Positions 52,026 to 61,100 of a stretch of 64,000 nucleotides of DNA are shown here, piece after piece. The notes beneath the pieces were generated by a model. The model was not told the origin of the DNA, searched no databases, and saw only the letters and a list, made by a program, of their open reading frames with translations. Both the position numbers and the translations under genes were made by a program. Within the stretch, counting starts at the first letter, position 1, and every line of letters starts with the position of its first letter. Source of the stretch: Leishmania donovani (lineage: Eukaryota > Euglenozoa > Kinetoplastea > Trypanosomatida > Trypanosomatidae); contig NC_018259.1 of NCBI RefSeq assembly GCF_000227135.1, positions 1,026,406 through 1,090,405 on the forward strand. Reading direction: 5' to 3'.

Positions 52026-55000
52026 CTAGTCCCACTGGGGCAGGGGATCATACGCCAGCAGCCAGTCAGAGCCGTCCCTCGCCTCACTCCACTGCAGCTG
52101 CTTCTCGAGCGTAGCCGCATGCACGGCAGCCGTGCCCGCTGCAGCGTCATTGGCGCACCACACAAGCAGCGTCAGCTCACTCGTGCGGTCTGCGTCGCTC
52201 TCACTCGCCCACTCGTTGCCCGGCTCCACGGCCAGGCAGTGCGACACAACGTCCAGGTGCACAAAGCCCTGCGTCGAGCCGCGGGTGGGTATCCACACGT
52301 CGCCTTGCGCAAACAGCAGGCGACACTCCCCCGACGCATAGAAGCAGTTCAGCGCTCCTGTGTGGGTGAGAAAGGCAAGGGCGGCAGGGGCAACAGGCAC
52401 GCCGGCGGGTGTGCGAACCTTCATCTCCTTTAGGACCGGCGCGGCGCCGGCGTCGATGGCGCTGCCGCTCTCCGACGGCGTTTGGTCGCACACGGTAAAG
52501 GGATGGCGCGCCTCCCAGCCGTAGAAGAGCATGAGGTCAGGGTTTGCTTTGCAGCAGACCTGCAGGACAGCCTGCTCGCCGCGGGAAAGCTCCTTCGGTG
52601 GCACCATCGTGATGAGAGCATCCGAGACGCGCACGGCGGAGAGAAGAGAGTCCAGTCGCGCCTCCACCTCGGAGGCAAGCGCCCCGCTGCCGAGCTCGGT
52701 GATCAACGTCGCCGCTTGCGGCAGCAACATCGTGAACACCTGCGCCGTCGCCTGCCGCTTCTCTGTCAGATAGACCAGGTGTGCTTCGCAGAAAGCCTCA
52801 GCGTCATCGTTCCCGCCCAGCAACAGCAAGACGTGTCGCTCGCCGCGCCACTGAGCTTCTGCGGCGATGTCCTCGATAGATGAGGTGGCCGTATCTTCGC
52901 CGCACACGAGTGAGCAGCTCGCGTGCAGCGCCTGAGTAAGCAGCGGTGTCAGCTCAGCCGCCGCACTACCAGGGCATACAATCACGTAAAACTCGATACC
53001 AGCCAGCGTCTTGAGACGCTGTCCGGCTCGGGATGGAATGCCAGTCAGAGTCGCCTTGGACAGAGCAGCACCGACGGCGGCGCCGCTATGTGGTTTCACA
53101 TCCTCGCCAAAGAGGCCGCACCCCCTGACGGGAGTGTACAGCCCAGCCTTGTGCGCCCGCTCCAGATGGCGTTGTGCCTCCTGCAGCGCCTCACGCTCTG
53201 CATCCGTCTCCACCAGCGCCAGTGCGCGGCTAAAGCTCACCCAGTCGTACGGCTCCTCGGGCTCTGGCGCGTCCTCGATGGCATCGCTGGCGGCGCCGCG
53301 TGGAGAGGGGCTGATCGCCAAGGCAGTGTAGATGGTCACACACCGTGGTCCGACGTGGTCCGCGTTGGCCGTGGCCGCTGTGGGGTAGTAGACGACCGGC
53401 GGAAGATAGCTGGGCAAGAAAAAGTTATCGCTGCTCACCTCGCAGGCGTCGCAGAGGGCACGCACGGCGCAGTCCACGCACGACTCCTCGGTGCGGCTGT
53501 GAGGCGCAAAAGGAATACGCATGCGTGCGGCCATCGCATCTCCCACGTTGCGCACCAGCACACATTTTCGGCCGCGAATCAGCAGCACACCGTAACCGTG
53601 TGCAATGCGAGAAGTGTTATAGTGAACCGGAATCTCCTCGATGGAGCTGCCAGCCGTCATGGAGTGCAGCACCTCCGCCTTGGTGAGCGGCCGCGCCTCC
53701 TCGGCGCGCAGCGTTGTGCGGCCCTCCTTGTCACGACTCAGCACACCGGCGACCGCTACTGCAGGTGGCCTCCGCTGCTTCGCTTGCCGGTCAGTTGATG
53801 CGGCTCGCGCGTGCCACGCGGCGAGTGTTGAGTCCGCTGCGACCATCGCCGGCAAGTTCGTCACCTCCACGCAACCGTCCGTCGTGCCGACCAAGCCGGT
53901 CCCTATGTCTAGCACACGGCCCTCCACGATGACGCGCACCGGATCACACCAGTTGGCGAGGCCGTGAAGACCGCTCACCAGCATACTGCCAGCGCTGTCG
54001 CTCACTGCCGCCTTTGCGCCGTGCTCGTGGCCACCGCCGCAGCCTTCGCTGCCGCATCCACAGGAGGACTCGACGGCACCTGCGGAATGACCAGCATCGG
54101 CGTCATCCGCGCCCTCCTCGAATTCACTTTCCTCGTCGCTGCTGCTGGCGTCTTCGTAGTCGGCCTCATCCGCGTCGTGGTCGTGACGGTGGTGGTGATG
54201 GCGCGCACCGTCCCCGTGGCTGTGGCCGTGGTGGTGCGCGTGGTGGCGGCCGTGCCCCTCATCCTCATCGTCCTCGGCGGCGTCGTCGTAGCCGAGTGTG
54301 TCGAGCGGGCTCAGCCGTGGCAGCTGCTCCACGCTCTTTGTCTGCTTGCTCAGCACGAAGTCCAGTCGATACACGCGCGGTGCCGCGTAGCGCTGCTGCA
54401 CATCGACCGCCGTGCCGTCCGCCGCCGCAAGCCCCGCCTCGCGCGCGATGGCCGCGAAAAGGGACGGCCCCAAGTCTGTGGTGACGCGAAAGGATGAGAT
54501 GCGGTGATGCACGTCCTTCAGCGCCGTCAGCCATGCAGACCACCCAGGAACCTCTGTCTGCTCCTTTAGCAGCACGATTACCTCTGGAAGCTGATAACCG
54601 TCGACGGCGGGGCGTTTGATCACGGCGTTCGTCATGGCGGTGAGGGCGCTCAGTGAGGTGGGGCACAAGAGCACGAGTCGCTGCACGAGTCGATCACGGT
54701 GGCCCAGCGTCTTCTCGCCCACAAGCACGTACTTCATCGCGAGGTGTCCCGACACCCCGGCCGCCACCATGGTGGCGTTGTGTGGGTTCAGTCGCGTGAT
54801 GGCGTTGCTGAGCCGCTTCAGCAGCGGCCCAACAGCGGCGCCGTTGACGTGTTCCTCCTGATCATACGTGGCGGCACTGCTAAGACTGGTGGTGTCGACT
54901 ACGTAGACGGCGTGCGTGGTGTTGGGGCGAGCCTGGAATACCAGCGTGCTCAGTGGCTCCCACTGAAGGCACGGGTGCTGCGGAGTCGCTGAATTCTTCG

Positions 55001-55145
55001 ACTTGAGAATAATGAGCGGCTCTTCTGGGGCAAACACAATCTGGTAGCCGGGGCGGGTGTTGGCGAAGGCGAACAGACGGACGCTCGTGTCACGGGAGGT
55101 GCCGACCACGTGCTCCTGGTGCTGCTGCTTATCTGCTCGACTCAT
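52026..55145 (-). CDS. His-rich multidomain protein: degenerate Nudix-like and CobW-like (COG0523) regions
   Basis: A 1039-residue protein. Residues 1-260 look like a mixed alpha/beta domain that I do not recognise, with weak alpha/beta-hydrolase character. Residues 285-375 are metal-ligand-rich: an acidic run, His clusters at 299-323 and a CGCGSEGCGGGHEH motif (362-375). Residues about 505-660 resemble a Nudix domain whose catalytic box is lost (RTEESCVDCAVRALCDACEV in place of the Glu-rich box). From about 715 the fold follows CobW/ZNG1 metallochaperones, but the P-loop is missing (IEFYVIVCPGSAAAEL) and so is NKxD (TMVPPKELSRGEQ). Residues 920-1020 resemble the CobW C-terminal domain. If right, this is an inactive GTPase-like protein with a zinc-binding tract; catalysis is unlikely. 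Assignments are by eye. The start is ATG, a few bases after an AG. Confidence 0.5.
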   Translation of the reverse strand: MSRADKQQHQEHVVGTSRDTSVRLFAFANTRPGYQIVFAPEEPLIILKSKNSATPQHPCLQWEPLSTLVFQARPNTTHAVYVVDTTSLSSAATYDQEEHVNGAAVGPLLKRLSNAITRLNPHNATMVAAGVSGHLAMKYVLVGEKTLGHRDRLVQRLVLLCPTSLSALTAMTNAVIKRPAVDGYQLPEVIVLLKEQTEVPGWSAWLTALKDVHHRISSFRVTTDLGPSLFAAIAREAGLAAADGTAVDVQQRYAAPRVYRLDFVLSKQTKSVEQLPRLSPLDTLGYDDAAEDDEDEGHGRHHAHHHGHSHGDGARHHHHRHDHDADEADYEDASSSDEESEFEEGADDADAGHSAGAVESSCGCGSEGCGGGHEHGAKAAVSDSAGSMLVSGLHGLANWCDPVRVIVEGRVLDIGTGLVGTTDGCVEVTNLPAMVAADSTLAAWHARAASTDRQAKQRRPPAVAVAGVLSRDKEGRTTLRAEEARPLTKAEVLHSMTAGSSIEEIPVHYNTSRIAHGYGVLLIRGRKCVLVRNVGDAMAARMRIPFAPHSRTEESCVDCAVRALCDACEVSSDNFFLPSYLPPVVYYPTAATANADHVGPRCVTIYTALAISPSPRGAASDAIEDAPEPEEPYDWVSFSRALALVETDAEREALQEAQRHLERAHKAGLYTPVRGCGLFGEDVKPHSGAAVGAALSKATLTGIPSRAGQRLKTLAGIEFYVIVCPGSAAAELTPLLTQALHASCSLVCGEDTATSSIEDIAAEAQWRGERHVLLLLGGNDDAEAFCEAHLVYLTEKRQATAQVFTMLLPQAATLITELGSGALASEVEARLDSLLSAVRVSDALITMVPPKELSRGEQAVLQVCCKANPDLMLFYGWEARHPFTVCDQTPSESGSAIDAGAAPVLKEMKVRTPAGVPVAPAALAFLTHTGALNCFYASGECRLLFAQGDVWIPTRGSTQGFVHLDVVSHCLAVEPGNEWASESDADRTSELTLLVWCANDAAAGTAAVHAATLEKQLQWSEARDGSDWLLAYDPLPQWD

Positions 55146-56226
55146 CTTCTAGAAGAGCACGCACAGCGAAGGCCGAGTGCGGGAAGGGATACACGCGGCG
55201 AGGATGGAAGACAGGTGGCGAGACAGACAACCAAAGGAGAGCGCACACGCGCGCTGAGTTACAGAGACAGAGAGAGAGAGAGAGAGCACAGCAAAACCCA
55301 GCTTTGATGGGTGAAGGCAGAGACACGCGCATCAGCTCCCGCGCGGCGGTGGGGGACACGTCATCGCCCCGTCGCCTCGCCCAGACGCGGAAAGACGTAA
55401 GAAGGGAAAGTGCGCAGCAGGGCCTCACAGGAGGAGGGTCCGAGGAAAGGAGGTGAAGGGAGGTGAAAGGGGCGTCCAGGGAGGGGTTGCGCACCCATGC
55501 CTGCCTTCTAGCTCAGCAGTAACCGAGAGAAGCAAAGCCCAAGCACACAGGGCCATCGGAACTTCCGACGGTGCTAGGTGGTGTGGTGGACAGGAAGAGG
55601 AGAAGAAGCCTGTGTTCGCCATGGCGCCATCGCTGCGCTACAACCCAGGTGTTTCGAGGTTCACAAGAAAAAGCATCTCACAATTTGCTCAAGTGCGTCT
55701 CACATCGTGCTTGCCTAGCCTCCCTCATGCGCGGAAGGGATGATGGCGGCTGCTACTGCTGCCTCTTCTGCGGAAATGAGCAAGGGCTCAAGCGCCGAAG
55801 AGAGAGGAAGAGGTGCAACGCAGCATCGCTGCTACCTTGTCCTTCGCCGATGAAAGCAGGCCTGGAAGGCTGCCTCGACGCCGTTTATCTGTCTTTTCCT
55901 TTTGGCTTCGTCGTGTGCGCGTCTCTGCATGCGCGGGGTCGAAAAACGAAGCAAGGGAGATGAGCTTGAAGTGCACCTCCGGCCATCAAAGACGCGCTCT
56001 TGCTCCTGGGTGCCGCTGTCTTTGCAACGCAGCTGACGAGCGCACACGCACGCACGCACACACAGGCAGCGCCCGTCACAAAACGTGTAGAAGCGACAAT
56101 ACACGTGGGAGAAGCCGACGGCGACGCCGCATCGCCTCCTTCGACCTCTGCACCTTCACCACACGCACGGCAGTTGTCAGCTACCGCTGCGCTGCACGCA
56201 CAGCCAGTGCCGTCGCTCTTTACAAC
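55146..56226. other. Intergenic region, 3' UTR of ACR2
   Basis: Spacer of 1.1 kb with C/T-rich sequence on the coding strand just upstream of the His-rich gene (acceptor candidate AG at 55149-55150), a GA repeat at 55266-55287 and mixed sequence beyond. A plus-strand frame at 55813-56550 overlaps ACR2 and is a shadow. Confidence 0.5.
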
Positions 56227-56610
56227 TCACACATAAATGAGGTCCGGCCGCACGTCGCCATACATATGGTAGAACGCCTCCCACCCACCACGCAGCACGT
56301 ACACGGCAGGGAGCACGTAGCCGAGCTTCTTCTGTGCCAGAACGAAGCGGTTGGCTCCCTTGGGGGCCCGTATGAGCGACTGGGCACAGTGAAAGACAGC
56401 GATCTCTTTCTTCTCTTCGAAGAGCGTCTTGGCGAGCTTTTCGTACATCTCTTCCGTGCAGCTAATCGTCGGCATGCTTATCGAGTTCACGATGAAGCCG
56501 CAGTCTCGATCACTATCCCTGCAGTCTATCACCGCGGCTTTGGTGAGTGAGTCAGGATTGTCGAGCACCTCCACCAGCTCTTCGGGCTTCATGTACGTGT
56601 AGTTCGCCAT
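56227..56610 (-). CDS. ACR2: Arsenate/antimonate reductase ACR2 (CDC25-like rhodanese fold)
   Basis: A 127-residue single-domain rhodanese-fold protein. The active-site loop is HCAQSLIRAPKG: the C-x5-R motif has nucleophile Cys75 and anion-binding Arg81, as described for LmACR2. The VIDCRDSDRDCGFI segment and the C-terminal VLRGGWEAFYHMYGDVRPDLIYV complete the CDC25-like fold. In Leishmania this enzyme reduces As(V) and Sb(V) with thiols. Sb(V) reduction activates pentavalent antimonial drugs, and phosphatase activity has been reported. The upstream frame to 56673 starts only at GTG; the ATG at 56610 gives the known length. The natural substrate remains uncertain in the family. The sequence differs at several positions from what I recall of L. 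major, suggesting another species. Confidence 0.93.
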   Translation of the reverse strand: MANYTYMKPEELVEVLDNPDSLTKAAVIDCRDSDRDCGFIVNSISMPTISCTEEMYEKLAKTLFEEKKEIAVFHCAQSLIRAPKGANRFVLAQKKLGYVLPAVYVLRGGWEAFYHMYGDVRPDLIYV

Positions 56611-58152
56611 TGCGGCGCAGCCAAGTGAGGTATAAAGAAGATTAGCGCATAAAGCGGCGCCGGTGAATGGCACTCACTCACGCACGGCGCTTAGACACAG
56701 TGTGCAGATTGCTTCCTTTGTCAGGAGTACGTCGCGGCCGCCACCGAGGGACGTAGAAAGTCGCCGCAAAGCAAACTAGAGTGCACGACGACAGTCACCA
56801 TGTTCGAAAAGCGGCACCGTAAGAGCCACAAAGAAACCCAAAAAGAAGGCAGTGAGGTGGCAAGCAAGCACGCGCGCCAAAATGGCAATCCTGTCGCATG
56901 AGGAAGGGCTTCTGTGCATCCTTTCCGTGCGGCCCACAACGTAAAAGTTAGAGCAGCGCACATGCAAGGGAACAGAACAGCCACGCACTCACCCCTTTTT
57001 GCGTCTGTGCGCGCTACTTTCGGCAGAGGATGGGCCGTCGCGGTGCGCTGGCGCGCCACTGGAGCGGCAGCACTGTCTTGCCCACCACCGCCTCATTTGC
57101 TGCTTCATGGCCTCTCAGATAGAACGCAAACAGAGAAGCCGTGTCGACGCCGCGTGGCTCTCTCCAGCTTGGGCCCACTGCCGGCGTTCCTCATCCCCAC
57201 CCACCCCTCGAGGGCAGTGCGGTCGGGGCGAGGCGCATGAGCGCGTGCCACTCACTCGAGCTATCCAACAAGAACACCCGAGCAAGAAGAGATCTGGCGG
57301 CACCGCAACTGCTCCCCCCGCCTCCCGTCACAAGTGAGTCCATTGCGCTTCTCCTCGTTTTTTTTCCTTTCCTGCACTGTCGTTGTTACGGTTGCTCTGG
57401 TGCGTTTTTTTTTGGGGGGGGGCCTGAGCGCAGCTGTTGTCCCGTATGCGGTCTCTGTCTGTCTGTGTTTGTCTGCGTGTCTACAGTTCTGGCCGAAAGA
57501 GGGGTGAGGAAAAGGGAGCGAGAAGGTCCGAGACGCAAACCAGGTAAAGACAGACACGCACACACACACGCGCACCCGGCTGAACAAAGCCGACGGGGGG
57601 AGGGAGGGGGGGGGGGGGCAGCCGCAGCAACAGTAGAAAGGCAAGGAACGGAGTGCGCAAACTTCGTGGGCAATCATGTACAACACTCTCACTGGGAATC
57701 CACAACCACACGCACGGAGACATATCTGAGACGACGCAAGGATCGAGGTCGAAGCAAGCGGAATATGCAATACACAAGAAATTAATAGAAGCAAAAAAAA
57801 AGGAGGATCGCATCAAGTGGGGAGATACATACACACACACAAAGCAAGCGTGTACTCGTCGTTTGGCTGATGCCGATGCTTGGAGACGGCGACACGAAAA
57901 GCGTGAGCTGATTCAGGTCGTTCGCGTGGAAGACACCGAGGGAGGGGATGGAGAGAGGGGCCGGGCCTCGGTAGCGCGGGGTGCAGCGGGCTGCGGATTG
58001 TTCTACCTGGGGAGGCGGGGGGAGGGGGTGCAGAGGAGAGAGCAGGAAGAAGACGGTCAGCCCCGCGCATGCACGCAGAGAAGGTCATACCGACATCACG
58101 CCGACAATCTGAAAAATCGTCACTGCGCGCCTCCTCTCCTCGGTCCTCCGCC
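56611..58152. other. Intergenic region with poly-G and simple repeats, 3' UTR of the Sec7 gene
   Basis: A 1.5 kb spacer with G-runs at 57413-57422 and 57606-57618, A-rich runs and CA repeats. Candidate ACR2 acceptors lie within about 100 bases of the ATG, but none is outstanding. No gene is seen. Confidence 0.5.
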
Positions 58153-61100
58153 CTAAAGCACGTTCAGTAGGAAGGGCACAAACGTGGCGCGAGACGAGGG
58201 CAGCAGCCGGTACGCCCGCTCATCATCCAGATACCGTTGCAGCGCCTCCTCCATCACGGGACGCAGGTCACGCAGGTTCAGCACAAACGCGGCGGCAATG
58301 TCGTACGTGATTTGGACGGTGTCCAACAGCTTGCGCGCAATCGGTGCCTCCTCGAGAACACGGAAGCCCATGTACACGCAGGACATTACATGTGGGTACG
58401 TGAGCAGGAGCATTTGCCGCACGTGTTCGGCGTAGCAGGGCATAATGTAAGGCTGCGGGCGATACGCCTCATCCTCGACACAGTAAAGCCGATGCACCGA
58501 TTCGAGCTTGTGTAGGTACATGGCGGACACCTCGCGGAATGCGTGGTGCTGCTCCTCCTTTGTCTTCAGGGTGTCCTTGTTGTCAGCGTAGGTGGGGATC
58601 GTGTTGTCCAGCAGCCCCATATCGTCGCTCATCCAGACCTGTAGCGTGCTGCTGTCCATGGACGCGTTCGGGTTCTGTGCAATCTCCGCCTTTGGAGTCG
58701 CCGTCGTAGCTGCTGTCCCGGGCGCACGAGAGGGACTGTGGCCCGAGATACCGTCGCTCTCGTCCGCGCCCTGCAGCACATCCTCCAGAGCCGCCGGATC
58801 GGTGTCAAACATTAGGTAACCCTTGCACGTCGTCGCGTGAGTCTCCGCCACCGACGCGGTGGCAACTGCACCACTACCAGCAGCAGCGGCAGAGGCCGGC
58901 ACCGCCGTCGTTTCAGAGTTCACGATGGAGCTGGTGTTTCTGGCGACGCTCTGCCGCCTCTGCTGCGCTGCCTGCTCCATCTGGATCTTGGTCGACAGTC
59001 GCACCAGCGTCCGCTCCTTCTCTGCCTGCTGCGGGGTGCGGCCATACATGTCCAGCTCCCACTTGCAGTTCAAAACGCGATTGAACATGGCTTGGAGGTC
59101 TTCCTCCATCATGGGAAACTCGAGACAGGCATTCGCGTCACGCACGAACTGCGAAGCCTGCATTCGGCTGCTCTTCACCAAACAGTTGTGCAAATTCGAG
59201 TGAAGGAAGAGCAGCACGCCCGCCATGACGTCGGCGTCGCGGGCTGTGATGGAGCCGGGGTTCTGCTTCGCATACTCGTTGCCGAAGCACTGCTGAATCG
59301 TCTCCCACACCTTCGCCTCGAACATTGGTCGATCCCAGGACATGAACTTGCACGTTGTGTCACGCATCGCCACATCAATAGGTATGTCTGTGTAGTTGAA
59401 GCAGTGAAGGTACTCCTGCAGCAGCATGCGCGAAACGCCATCCTTTTGGTTTACCTTTTCGAAGATCGAGCAGAGCGCTCCGCGAGAGATGCCCGGGTAC
59501 TCGAAGAGGAATCGAGCAAAAAGGGCGTAGCTCGACGTACCAGGGGCGACACTTGACGGGTCAGCCCGCTCCGTCTCGCTAGGCGCCACTGCTGCCATGA
59601 AGCCGCGACTCTCCAGGAACTCCTTTGCCTCCCTCCAGTGGCCCGAGTTAATGCTCTGCACAGCTTCCTGGACGATGCGCTTGTTATGCAGGAGGTAGTG
59701 GATGTGTTTCCAATGGTAGTTGACGTTGCTGTTCTTCCTCCAGTGAGAGAGGGCCTTCCCAGAGACAGCGTCGAGGGGAAGTGCCACGTCGCGGCCGTGG
59801 ACCTCGCTCTCGCCAGAGTTGCTGCTCCCTTTGTGGTCCTCCTTGCGGCTCGCAGCCGCCGTCGCAGAGTGGCTACCTGTGAGCAGAGGGTTCGGGTCGA
59901 CTACCTCGTCTGATTCCCAGCTGTCCAGGCACAGCTCAGTCGATTCGGTTGCGCCGATCGTGCCGCCGCCCTCTTGTTGCTGCCCCTGTTGCGCGCCCTT
60001 CTGGTGATCGCGCTGCAGGCTCGCTGCATAATCCCGCGGGTCCTCGGCGATCCACCTGTACAGTGAGGTCATCAGTGTGTGAATGACCACCACGCACTCG
60101 CTGCGGAGCAGTTGCTGCTGATCCGACGAGAGCCACGGGTAGGCGTCGCCGTTGCCGTCAACGTGATCGAGGAAGGTCATCTCCACCACGTGCTCCACAA
60201 GCAGCTCCAACATGCCGCCGTACTCGGCGCCAGGGTCGAAGGCAGGGTTGCAGTCGTAGTTTACGAAGAACGAGACGCACAGGTGCGGCACGGTGAAGAG
60301 CTGCCGTATCATGGACAGCACCGCGTGCTTCTGACGGAACCCGGCGTACTGCGAGACCATCAGCGGGAGAAGAAAGGCGCCAAGCAACGTGTGCAGTTCG
60401 CGCGCCATGTGATAGTGCAACTTGCGCAGCAGCATCCCCAGCAGGTGCACAGCTCGCTCGAAAAGCGTGAACGGGGTCGCCATGGCCAGGTTCTTGGCGA
60501 TGCACCCCAGCAGCTCGTATTTGCAAGCGTTTAACACAAGGGACAACCACGTGGCACAGCGGTGCTCCCGCTCGCAGTTCGCCACGGGAAGCCCGTCCAG
60601 CACACACTCGAGAGCCCACAACCCCACATCGCGCTCTCGCACGTCCCTGTTCGCGTTGGTTGGCGTGCCGCTGCACGGGCGTGATGCATACCGGCACATG
60701 CGGCGCAGCACTATCAGCAGGTCCTTCAGAGGGCTTGGAAGGGCGCCGTCAGAGGTGCTCAGCGTCGACAATGCATCCAGCACGAGAGACTCATCGACGC
60801 TATTGCGGAAGAACGTATGTGGGTCGAAGGAGAGGTTCACCGAGGAAGGCGATGGATTGACGTCGAGCCGGGTCGCCGCGGCGGCGCTGGCGGCTGCAGT
60901 GGCAGACGGCTGTGATCGCGCCAAAGTGTGCGCCACGTGTGAACTGCCTTCGTTGCGGCGAGGCACCGCGTGTCCGCGCTGCGCGGACGGCCATCGGGCC
61001 TCACGGAACACCGGGCGCTTTGGTGATGGAGCCGGCGCGTTCGAGACCTGTTCGCTAGCGCTGCTGCTTGCGTCACCTGTGCGCAGTGCATGCTTCATGA

